Of a stretch of DNA of 64,000 bases, positions 55,048 to 63,169 are shown one piece after another. The notes beneath the pieces are model-generated. The model made no database searches and was not told the DNA's origin. It saw nothing but the letters and a program-made list of their open reading frames with translations. This DNA is from Boudabousia liubingyangii (GTDB lineage: Bacteria; Actinomycetota; Actinomycetes; Actinomycetales; Actinomycetaceae), in assembly GCF_001907245.1 (NCBI RefSeq), contig NZ_MQSU01000003.1:124001-188000 (forward strand), read 5' to 3'. Both the position numbers and the translations under genes were made by a program. Every line of letters begins with the position of its first letter. The first letter of the stretch is position 1.

Positions 55048-57795
55048 TTGGCTAAGAAGCTGGTCATCGTCGAATCCCCCGCGAAAGCACGCACCATCGG
55101 CACCTACCTAGGTGACGACTTTGAGGTCGAAGCCTCCGTCGGGCACATCCGAGACCTACCCCAGCCATCAGAACTCCCCGCCAACATGAAAAAAGGCCCC
55201 TACGGCAAATTCGCCGTAGACGTCGAAAACGGCTTCACCCCCTACTACGTCGTCGACTCCGACAAAAAGAAAAAAGTCACCGAACTCAAACGACTACTCA
55301 AAGAAGCCGACGAACTCTACCTCGCAACCGATGAAGACCGCGAAGGAGAAGCAATCGCCTGGCACCTACTAGAGGTCCTCAAACCCAAGGTCCCCGTCAA
55401 GCGCATGGTCTTCCACGAAATCACCCCCGAAGCCATCTCCCGCGCCCTAGCCAACCCCCGCGACCTAGACACCAACCTCGTAGACGCCCAAGAAACCCGA
55501 CGCATCCTAGACCGCCTAGTCGGCTACGAAGTCTCACCGCTACTCTGGCGTAAAGTCCGCGCCGGCCTGTCCGCCGGACGCGTCCAATCCGTCGCCACCC
55601 GCCTAGTCGTAGACCGCGAACGCGCCCGCATGGCACACATCTCCGCCAACTACTGGGACGTCACCGCACACGTCGAAAAAGACCCCAAATCCCCCGTCTT
55701 TACTGCGCAGATCCGCACCGTAAACGGCCAGCGAGTAGCCGCTGGACGCGACTACAACGACCAAGGCAAGCTCACCCCCTCGGCCACCAAACGCGGCACC
55801 TTCACCCTTAAAGAAGCCTCCGCCCGCGGACTAGCCGAATACCTAGGTGACCAAAAATTCACCGTTGCCGACCTAGAAAAGAAGGAAACCAAGCGCCACC
55901 CCGCGCCGCCCTTCACCACTTCCACCCTGCAGCAGGAAGCCTCCCGCAAACTACGCATGAGCGCCCGCGACACCATGCGTACCGCCCAGTCCCTGTACGA
56001 AAACGGTTACATCACCTACATGCGTACAGACTCCACCGACCTTTCTAGCGAGGCCGTCACCGCCGCCCGCAAACAGGCCGCCGAACTCTACGACCCCCGG
56101 TACGTGCCCGAAAAGCCCAACCGTTACGGGAAGAAAGCCAAGGGCGCCCAAGAAGCCCACGAAGCAATCCGCCCCGCTGGTGACAACTTCCGCACCCCCG
56201 ACCAGGTACGCAGCCAACTAACCCCCAGCCAGTTTGCGCTCTACGACCTCATCTGGAAGCGCACCCTAGCCTCCCAGATGACCTCCGCGATCCTAGAAAC
56301 CGCGACCGTCACCCTCGAAACGCAAGTACCCGGGGACCTAGTTAGCGACCTCGAAAAAACCAGCGGGACCATGCCCGTCACCTTTGGCGCCTCCGGTACC
56401 ATCATCAAGTTCAAGGGCTTCCTAGCCGTCTACGAAGAAGGCCGCGACGAGGAAGAAAGCAACGAACCCCAAGCTTCCTTCGGTTCCGAACGCCTACCCG
56501 ACCTCAAGGTCGGCCAAGACCTACTAATCAAGGAAGCCAAAGCTGACGGGCACGACACCACCCCGCCCGCCCGCTTCACCGAAGCATCCCTAGTTAAACA
56601 GCTAGAAGAACTAGGTATCGGCCGCCCCTCCACCTACGCGGCCACCATCTCCGTCATTATGGACCGTGGCTACGTTATGCGCCGCGGACAAGCCCTAGTA
56701 CCCTCCTGGCTAGCCTTCTCCGTCACCCGACTACTAGAAGACAACCTAGGCGGCCTAGTCGACTACGACTTCACCGCCCAAATGGAACAAGACCTAGACC
56801 AGATTGCCTCCGGTGAACTAAACGGCGCCAACTGGCTAGCCGGCATCTACCTAGGTGAAGGCGAAAGCGTCCGCAACGACCTACTACCCGGCGGCCTACG
56901 CAAGGAAGTAGAAGAACTAGGCGACATTGACGCCCGCGCCGTGAACTCCCTAGAGATCACCCCCGACATCACCCTCCGAGTCGGCCGCTACGGCCCGTAC
57001 CTAGAAAAAGCCGACGGCACCCGCGCCTCCGTCCCCGACGACGTCGCCCCTGACGAACTCACCGCCGAAAAAGCCGTCGAACTATTCGAAGCCTCCGCTG
57101 ATGATGGCCGCGAACTAGGTACTGACCCCGAAACCGGTCACGTCATCGTCGCCAAGAATGGCCGCTACGGACCCTACGTCACTGAGGTACTACCCGAACC
57201 GGCCGAAGGGGAAAAGAAATCCAAGGTCAAGCCGCGCACCGGCTCCCTGTTCAAGACCATGGATCTGGCCACCGTCACCCTAGAACAGGCACTGGCCCTA
57301 ATGAGCCTGCCGCGCGAGGTCGGTACCGCCCCCGACGGGGAAGTCGTCACCGCCCAAAACGGTCGCTTCGGCCCCTACCTGAAGAAGGGCACTGACTCCC
57401 GCTCTCTAACCAGCGAAGACCAGATCTTCGACATCACCCTCGAAGAAGCCCTAGCGATTTACGCGCAGCCCAAGACCCGTGGTCGCGGCACCGCCAAGCC
57501 GCCGCTCAAGTCCTTCGGGGAAGACCCGGTATCCGGTAAGCCTGTAGTGGTCAAGGATGGTCGCTTCGGCCCCTACATCACCGACGGCACCACCAACGTC
57601 ACTGTCCCGCGGGCCGAAAGCCTAGAAGACCTGACCGAGGAACGCGCCTTCGAACTCCTAGCCGAAAAGCGCGCCAAGGGACCGGCCAAGAAGAAGACCA
57701 CCAAGAAAACTACGGCTAAAAAGACCACCGCTACTAAGAGCAGCACCAAGGCCGGCACTAAAACTGCCGCCAAGAAAACCGCTGCCAAAAAGTAA
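55048..57795 (+). CDS. topA: DNA topoisomerase I (type IA)
   Basis: Relaxes negative supercoils through a tyrosine-DNA bond. The 915-aa protein has the Toprim start VIVESPAKARTIGTYLG, ATDEDREGEAIAWHL, and the catalytic Tyr in YITYMRTDS (about residue 324). The C-terminal half has four GRYGPYL/GRFGPYI repeats, which replace zinc fingers in actinobacterial TopA. A Lys/Thr/Ala tail of about 40 residues ends the protein. The TTG at 55048 follows GAAGGAA. Confidence 0.96.
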   Translation: MAKKLVIVESPAKARTIGTYLGDDFEVEASVGHIRDLPQPSELPANMKKGPYGKFAVDVENGFTPYYVVDSDKKKKVTELKRLLKEADELYLATDEDREGEAIAWHLLEVLKPKVPVKRMVFHEITPEAISRALANPRDLDTNLVDAQETRRILDRLVGYEVSPLLWRKVRAGLSAGRVQSVATRLVVDRERARMAHISANYWDVTAHVEKDPKSPVFTAQIRTVNGQRVAAGRDYNDQGKLTPSATKRGTFTLKEASARGLAEYLGDQKFTVADLEKKETKRHPAPPFTTSTLQQEASRKLRMSARDTMRTAQSLYENGYITYMRTDSTDLSSEAVTAARKQAAELYDPRYVPEKPNRYGKKAKGAQEAHEAIRPAGDNFRTPDQVRSQLTPSQFALYDLIWKRTLASQMTSAILETATVTLETQVPGDLVSDLEKTSGTMPVTFGASGTIIKFKGFLAVYEEGRDEEESNEPQASFGSERLPDLKVGQDLLIKEAKADGHDTTPPARFTEASLVKQLEELGIGRPSTYAATISVIMDRGYVMRRGQALVPSWLAFSVTRLLEDNLGGLVDYDFTAQMEQDLDQIASGELNGANWLAGIYLGEGESVRNDLLPGGLRKEVEELGDIDARAVNSLEITPDITLRVGRYGPYLEKADGTRASVPDDVAPDELTAEKAVELFEASADDGRELGTDPETGHVIVAKNGRYGPYVTEVLPEPAEGEKKSKVKPRTGSLFKTMDLATVTLEQALALMSLPREVGTAPDGEVVTAQNGRFGPYLKKGTDSRSLTSEDQIFDITLEEALAIYAQPKTRGRGTAKPPLKSFGEDPVSGKPVVVKDGRFGPYITDGTTNVTVPRAESLEDLTEERAFELLAEKRAKGPAKKKTTKKTTAKKTTATKSSTKAGTKTAAKKTAAKK

Positions 57796-57873
57796 CCCAC
57801 CCGGGGAAGTAGCGGGAAACCGATAATCCCCAGGTGCGCCCTCGCCGCGTAGGCCAAGTAGCGGGGGAACAGT

Positions 57874-57879
57874 TAGACT
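57874..57879 (+). promoter_or_regulatory. -10 box directly upstream of tmk
   Basis: TAGACT ends seven bases before the ATG at 57887, so transcription may begin at the start codon. There is no Shine-Dalgarno. Confidence 0.45.
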
Positions 57880-57886
57880 GGTGTGC

Positions 57887-58558
57887 ATGAGCCTAAGTAT
57901 TCCCAACGTCACCGACCAAGCCGCCAACGGGCTATTCATTTCCTTCGAAGGCGGCGAGGCAGTAGGGAAAACCACCCAGATTCGGCTGCTCACCGAACAG
58001 CTCGAAAGCGAAGGCTACCAGGTAGTCAGCACGCGCGAACCCGGCGGGACTGACCTAGGTAACCAGCTACGTAACCTGGTCCAACACGGACCCGAGGACG
58101 TCAACCCCAAGTGCGAAGCGCTCCTCTACGCCGCAGACCGCTCATACCATGTGGCCACCAAAATCCGGCCCGCCCTAGAAGCCGGAAAAGTTGTCATCAC
58201 CGACCGTTACCTAGACTCATCCATCGCCTACCAAGGTGGGGCCCGTGGCCTTGGCGAGGACGTTGAAAACCTCTCCCGCTGGGCCACCGATGGTCTCATG
58301 CCGCACGTGACCTTCCTGCTGGACGCCAACCCTGAAGACGTCCACTCCCGTCGTGACGGCGCCACCGACCGGCTAGAACGGGAGTCTTTGACTTTCCACC
58401 AGGCCGTCCGGGAACGCTTCCTAGAGCTAGCCGCTGCAGAACCAGGTCGCATCCTAGTGCTAGATGCCCTGAGCGACCCAGAAGCCATTGCTGCGCAAAT
58501 CTGGCAGCACCTCAACGCCCGCCTAACCGACGGCCGTCATCAGCTGGTGAAATCATGA
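57887..58558 (+). CDS. tmk: Thymidylate kinase
   Basis: Phosphorylates dTMP to dTDP. The 223-aa protein has the P-loop FEGGEAVGKTTQ, the REPGGT loop, TDRYLDSSIAYQG with the DRY/H-type motif, and an Arg-rich lid (SRRDGATDRLERE). The start is ATG 57887 or GTG 57881 (two more residues). It overlaps holB by four bases (ATGA), the classic tmk-holB pair. Confidence 0.95.
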   Translation: MSLSIPNVTDQAANGLFISFEGGEAVGKTTQIRLLTEQLESEGYQVVSTREPGGTDLGNQLRNLVQHGPEDVNPKCEALLYAADRSYHVATKIRPALEAGKVVITDRYLDSSIAYQGGARGLGEDVENLSRWATDGLMPHVTFLLDANPEDVHSRRDGATDRLERESLTFHQAVRERFLELAAAEPGRILVLDALSDPEAIAAQIWQHLNARLTDGRHQLVKS

Positions 58559-59787
58559 CCGTCTGGGAAGGACTAATCGGGCAGCGGAGTGCCGCCGAAG
58601 AACTCGCCCGGGCCGCCCAGGGGGCCCGCTACCGACTCAAAGCCGCTTGGGGTGAAGAGCTGACCGGAGCGCAAGAAGACGCGCAACGAGCCATGACCCA
58701 CGCTTGGCTAGTGACCGGCCCGCCCGGATCCGGACGCTCTAATGCCGCACTGGCCTTCGCGGCCGCACTACAGTGCGAATCTGACCCGGTCGGGTGCGGG
58801 CAGTGCGAACAGTGCCGCAGTGTCTTAGAAGGCCGGCACCGGGACGTACAACATCTAGCCACCGATAAGGTCATCATCTCAATCGACGACGTGCGACAGA
58901 TGGTCATGCAAGCCCAGTCCGCCCCCGGAAATGGCCGCTGGCGCGTAATGATCATCGAGGATGCGGACCGCATGCTTACCGCAACCACCAATACGCTGCT
59001 AAAAGCTATTGAAGAACCCCCGGAACGAACCGTGTGGATCCTCTCTACGCCCTCGGTCCAAGACGTGCTGCCCACAATCCGTTCGCGCTGCCGCCTAGTC
59101 AGTCTAGTAGTGCCCCCGGCTGAACTGGTAGCCCAGCAGCTAGTTAAAGAAGGACGCGCGCAAGACCAAGAAGTGGCCCTAGAAGCTGCCCTAGCCGCCC
59201 AGTCCCATATTGGCCGGGCCCGCATGCTACTAGAGCCAGATAAGGCTGAATACCGTAAATCATTGCGTGCCCGACTCTCCCAACTGGTACAGGTCGATAG
59301 CGTGGGGCAGGCCCTGCAGATGGCAGCCCAGATTCACCAGCACGCGAAGGAACAGTCTGATGAGTTCCTTAGTGGTCAAGCTATTGAAGAGATTAACGCG
59401 CTCAGAAAAGCCCTAGGTGGTGAGGAAGGCGGTAAGGACACTCCCGCCCTCAAGTCTCAGATCAAAGAAAAAGAGGCTGACAATAAACGCCGGGCCGCAC
59501 GTATCCTGCGCGATGAACTGGATAGCACCATGCTGGACTGTTTAGGTTTCTACCGGGACGTCCTGACCGTACAAACCGGTTCTCAAGTGCCCTTAGTGAA
59601 CCAGGATCTAACGGCTTTGGTTAATCAGAGCGCACAGGAATCAACCACGGAACTGACCCTGCTGCGAATGGACGCTATCGCGCAGGCTAGACGCCGGATT
59701 AACGCCAATGTCGCGCCTCTAAGTGCCCTTGAAGCCATGGTGGTTTCATTCCTTCCGCCCTTCAAGGGTGGCGAAGTTTTTATATAA
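58555..59787 (+). CDS. holB: DNA polymerase III delta-prime subunit
   Basis: Part of the clamp loader that places the sliding clamp on DNA. The 410-aa AAA+ protein has a Walker-A-like GPPGSGRSNAAL in which Arg replaces Lys, as expected for a non-hydrolysing subunit. A zinc-finger CGQCEQC follows, then LLKAIEEPPERTVWIL and TIRSRCR (the SRC arginine finger). The C-terminal region is helical. It is translationally coupled to tmk. Confidence 0.93.
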   Translation: MTVWEGLIGQRSAAEELARAAQGARYRLKAAWGEELTGAQEDAQRAMTHAWLVTGPPGSGRSNAALAFAAALQCESDPVGCGQCEQCRSVLEGRHRDVQHLATDKVIISIDDVRQMVMQAQSAPGNGRWRVMIIEDADRMLTATTNTLLKAIEEPPERTVWILSTPSVQDVLPTIRSRCRLVSLVVPPAELVAQQLVKEGRAQDQEVALEAALAAQSHIGRARMLLEPDKAEYRKSLRARLSQLVQVDSVGQALQMAAQIHQHAKEQSDEFLSGQAIEEINALRKALGGEEGGKDTPALKSQIKEKEADNKRRAARILRDELDSTMLDCLGFYRDVLTVQTGSQVPLVNQDLTALVNQSAQESTTELTLLRMDAIAQARRRINANVAPLSALEAMVVSFLPPFKGGEVFI

Positions 59788-59838
59788 TTTTCGGTTATAG
59801 ACCGTGAAATCTGGCCCGAACCTCTGAAAGGGAGCCTC

Positions 59839-61455
59839 TTGAGCAATAGTAAAAAAGCAGCCGTATCGGTAGGTCGACCGCGTCTTGCTCGCCTAAAAAC
59901 CCTTGGGGTCGTGGCATTTTTGGTCTCATCCTTGACTGCCTGCGCCAGTTTTACCGTCCCGCACGCCAGTAAACCCAAGCCGGCCCCGGTCGCTGGCCCG
60001 CTAGAAATGCCTGAACCCTCTTCCACCGAAGAGGTCCCGGATCAGCTCAAGAAGTTCTATGAGCAGAAACTAGTATGGGGATCTTGCCCCAGCGGGATTG
60101 AAACCACCGATTTAGACCACTGTGCTTCTTTTGAGGTCCCCAAGTCTTACGAGGACCCCAGCTTGGGCAATATTAAGATCCAGGCCTATATGCATGCAGA
60201 GAACCCGAAGGTGGGGGAAGCTATCTTGGTGAACCCGGGTGGTCCGGGTGGTTCGGCAGTGGACTTCGTTTCCAAGAACGCTGACTTTGTTTTCACCCGT
60301 GGGATGCGTAAGAAATTTGCGATTGTGGGGATGGATTCCCGTGGTACTCGCTGGTCCACTCCCATCGAATGCCTGACCGATAAGGAAAAGGACAAACTCC
60401 TAGAGGGGAACGGCCAGGACCTTTACACGGAGGCTGGTCGAGCAGTAGAACGATTCGAAGTTGCCGAACTGGGCCGTAAGTGCCTGGAACACAGCGACAT
60501 GATCAAGTGGGTAGACACGGTGTCTGCCGCCCGTGACATGGACGTGCTACGACACCTGTTGGGGCAGGACAAGCTTAACTTCCTAGGTTTCAGTTACGGA
60601 ACCCACCTGGGTGCCCAGTATGCGGACCTGTTCCCCCAGAAGGTAGGACGCATGGTACTGGACGGGGCAGTGGACCCGACGGTGCCTTTTGATCAGCTTT
60701 CTTACCTGCAGATGAAGGGCTTTAAAGCCTCTTTGCAGAACTTTGTTACCTGGTGCCAAAATACTGGTGACTGCCCGCTACCGGATGGGGAAGCTGGGAT
60801 TGAAAAGCTTCTAGATTTTATTGAATCCCTGCAGCAGGCCCCGATGAGGGTCGGGGACCGGAAACTTACCAAGTCTTTAGCCTCTACCGCTATTTTTGGT
60901 GGGATGTACTCTCATCACTGGTTCCCGCGTTTGCGTCAGGCGCTTACCGCGGCAATCAAGGCACATGATGGCCAGTATTTGCTGCAGATGGCTGACCTGC
61001 TCAATGATCGGCTTGATGACGGCACCTATGAGGGAAACCAAGAAGAGGCTTTCATTGCGATCCATTCTTTGGACTACCCGGTTCAGGGTGACCAGAAGTC
61101 TTGGGAAGCTCAAGCTAAGAAGATGAAGGAAGAAGAACCTGTAGTGGCACAGTTCTTCGCCTGGGGTGACGCCACCCGGGTTGATTGGCCCGTTAAGTCA
61201 AAACGTACTGACCTTAAGCCTTTAACAGCCGAGGGGGCCCCGCCGATTCTAGTTATTGGCACCACCCACGATCCGGCCACGCCCTTGGTGATGGCCCAGA
61301 ACCTAGCTAAGCAGCTTTCTTCTGGGGTTTTGGTCACCGTGGAAGGTTGGGACCACACGGCCTATTCCTCGCTAGGTAGTCCCTGCGTGATTGGCGTCGT
61401 GGATGGTTTCTTCCAAGAGGGTAAGGTGCCTAAGCCGGGACTAGTCTGTAAGTAG
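59839..61455 (+). CDS. Secreted alpha/beta-hydrolase lipoprotein, TAP-like (tripeptidyl aminopeptidase family)
   Basis: A 538-aa precursor. A lipoprotein signal ends in LTAC (Cys about 34). The alpha/beta-hydrolase fold follows with oxyanion region NPGGPGGSA, nucleophile in GFSYGTHLG (about residue 253), and TAP-C motifs TTHDPATPL (Asp) and GWDHTAYS (His). Members cut N-terminal tripeptides or related substrates outside the cell. The TTG at 59839 follows AAAGGGAGC. It stands downstream of holB, by 51 bases. Confidence 0.9.
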   Translation: MSNSKKAAVSVGRPRLARLKTLGVVAFLVSSLTACASFTVPHASKPKPAPVAGPLEMPEPSSTEEVPDQLKKFYEQKLVWGSCPSGIETTDLDHCASFEVPKSYEDPSLGNIKIQAYMHAENPKVGEAILVNPGGPGGSAVDFVSKNADFVFTRGMRKKFAIVGMDSRGTRWSTPIECLTDKEKDKLLEGNGQDLYTEAGRAVERFEVAELGRKCLEHSDMIKWVDTVSAARDMDVLRHLLGQDKLNFLGFSYGTHLGAQYADLFPQKVGRMVLDGAVDPTVPFDQLSYLQMKGFKASLQNFVTWCQNTGDCPLPDGEAGIEKLLDFIESLQQAPMRVGDRKLTKSLASTAIFGGMYSHHWFPRLRQALTAAIKAHDGQYLLQMADLLNDRLDDGTYEGNQEEAFIAIHSLDYPVQGDQKSWEAQAKKMKEEEPVVAQFFAWGDATRVDWPVKSKRTDLKPLTAEGAPPILVIGTTHDPATPLVMAQNLAKQLSSGVLVTVEGWDHTAYSSLGSPCVIGVVDGFFQEGKVPKPGLVCK

Positions 61456-61636
61456 AACAAGGCTAGTTCCGTAGGCGAAATTGGGATAGGTATATTGGGT
61501 GAACCAGACTGTTGATCCAATAGCGAGTAAACCTTAAGAAGCCGGGCCTGAGGTGGTTAATTGCGCCGCAAAACGGTAGATTCCGTTTGCATTTTGGGTG
61601 GCTTCCTTTTATTGTTGCTTAGTCTGTAAAGGACAG

Positions 61637-61712
61637 GCCAACTTAGCTCAGTCGGTAGAGCAGCTCCCTCGTAAAGAGCAGGTCACGGGTTCGATTCCCG
61701 TAGTTGGCTCCA
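61637..61712 (+). tRNA. tRNA-Thr (CGT), CCA encoded
   Basis: Acceptor GCCAACT/AGTTGGC, discriminator T, encoded CCA. Anticodon loop CTCGTAA gives CGT. The T-arm is ACGGGTTCGATTCCCGT. The pair closing the anticodon stem is C-A, a mismatch (GCTCC with AGAGC). Confidence 0.93.
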
Positions 61713-61820
61713 TAAACTCCAAACCGGTATTTTGTTTTGGCGCTGGATGTAACTTCTTTGCTTTAAGGCTTAGCTAGTTTGCGGGACCCGTTCTCCATTG
61801 AAAATCATAGAATGTAGCTT

Positions 61821-62036
61821 TCAGACGAAGTAAAAGTTGACCTTTTTCTCAGCTGCGGCATATCGTTCAAGGAGCTCTGGTGTGTCTTGAGACGGAGCAA
61901 AATCTAGTGGGCCGCCGTATCCGAAGCTATAGAGCTTTCCGATCTCTTTTCTGATCTTTACTGCCTGCCAAAAGGAGGCAGTTTTCATCCGGTCAGCCAA
62001 GTCAAAAAAGACCTCGGCTAGTTCAGGTTTATTCAG
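61821..62036 (-). CDS. Possible 71-aa protein with CTG start, coupled to the upstream gene
   Basis: A reading frame begins at CTG 62036, overlapping the TGA of the upstream gene as CTGA, and runs 71 codons. Its composition is protein-like (PELAEVFFDLADRMKT, KIRKEIGKLYSFGYGG, ELLERYAAAEKKV), with Trp, Phe and Tyr spread evenly. No ATG, GTG or TTG stands at the overlap; internal TTG and ATG codons at residues 11-16 have poor ribosome sites. It may be a real third gene of the DUF2207 operon, or the tail of the upstream protein after a frameshift. Family unknown. Confidence 0.45.
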   Translation of the reverse strand: MNKPELAEVFFDLADRMKTASFWQAVKIRKEIGKLYSFGYGGPLDFAPSQDTPELLERYAAAEKKVNFYFV

Positions 62037-63169
62037 CGATTATCGGTCGGGATTACTTTCTTAATGTTGTTTGGCAGCTCAGAGAGTTTCCCGTTGTCAC
62101 CAATGACTACGTACAGTTTTCGGAAAGAGACTTTGCTCTCGCCAAGGTCCCCGGAAACCCTAAAGTTCCCCTTGAAATCCCAAGAATCGTATCTCCAGTT
62201 TGCCTCAGTGATAGTTAAACTGTCGGGAATTAGCGTATTTTTAGTGCTAATGACCCCAGGAATCTTGTCTTCTGCCAGTTCCTTCTTGATCTGGTCAGTC
62301 AACAGTTCTTCTAGCTGATTTTCTAGCTGTTCAGTGGCCTTATAGGACATTTCCGGTTCCCAAGTGAACTCTTGGCCAAGCTTACTCCAATTGAACTTTT
62401 GAGTTTCCGGAACGTAAATTAGTCCATTCTGGGCAGCTAAAGCTAATTGATAGGTGTTAGGCAGGGCCCAATAGGTCTTTCGGATGGTTCGCAAAAGTGA
62501 GATCTCCGGGTCTTTTCCAACGGGCAGATCGAAGCTTTGCTCCCCACTCTTGACAGACATGGTCAAAGAGGTGGGAACTCGGTAGGGGAGTTTAAGAGCA
62601 AGATTATTAAACCCTTTAATATCTAACACTTTCCAGCCTTGGGGAGTGCCTACGAAAACGTACTCAAGACTCAATTGTGGGGCCGGGTCATTTGCAGTAG
62701 TGAAGTAGGCTTTTTGGGTAAATGCTGGAATTCCCGCATATTTTCCACTGTAGTTGTAGATTTGGAGCTCACCGGGGTGCGCGGGATCGAACTTAGATAA
62801 ATCTTTATCAAAGTTCAAAGGCTCAAAGTATTTGACGGTATTTGGATCGTTCGCTAGCAGTTGGGCTTTTTCAGGTTCCAGCAAGTACTGTTCCTGAAGC
62901 GTTTTAAAGTCCCCCTTGGATACTAGTTCGTTAACATTATTAAAAGTCTGTTCCAGCTCAGATTCAGGTAAGTCAAGTGCTTCCTGGCTCAATAGCTCCT
63001 TCCGGACCGGATCGGTACTGGTAGAGAAAACTTCCTCGGCGGCTCGCCTAGATGCAGCAACCTGCTCATTGGCATAGTGGGTGGCAAACCCGAACATCCC
63101 GACTACTAAGACAAAGAAAGTCAGCATGACCAGGAACCCGGGGTCTTTGTACAGTCGACGGATTTTCAT
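62033..63169 (-). CDS. Membrane-anchored protein of unknown function, DUF2207 operon
   Basis: A 378-aa protein. A short basic start is followed by one transmembrane segment (about 11-32) and an extracellular domain of about 340 residues without cysteines. It has charged coiled-coil-like stretches at 60-100 and 275-310. The family is not recognised. The ATG overlaps the stop of the DUF2207 gene by four bases (ATGA), so the products probably act together at the cell surface. AT content is higher than in the central window and CTA use is low. Confidence 0.7.
   Translation of the reverse strand: MKIRRLYKDPGFLVMLTFFVLVVGMFGFATHYANEQVAASRRAAEEVFSTSTDPVRKELLSQEALDLPESELEQTFNNVNELVSKGDFKTLQEQYLLEPEKAQLLANDPNTVKYFEPLNFDKDLSKFDPAHPGELQIYNYSGKYAGIPAFTQKAYFTTANDPAPQLSLEYVFVGTPQGWKVLDIKGFNNLALKLPYRVPTSLTMSVKSGEQSFDLPVGKDPEISLLRTIRKTYWALPNTYQLALAAQNGLIYVPETQKFNWSKLGQEFTWEPEMSYKATEQLENQLEELLTDQIKKELAEDKIPGVISTKNTLIPDSLTITEANWRYDSWDFKGNFRVSGDLGESKVSFRKLYVVIGDNGKLSELPNNIKKVIPTDNR

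Noticed and set aside
61527-61630. Possible small RNA between the hydrolase gene and tRNA-Thr (AAACGG/CCGTTT hairpin)
   Set aside because: Only one short hairpin is visible, with no clear promoter or terminator; not enough to call.
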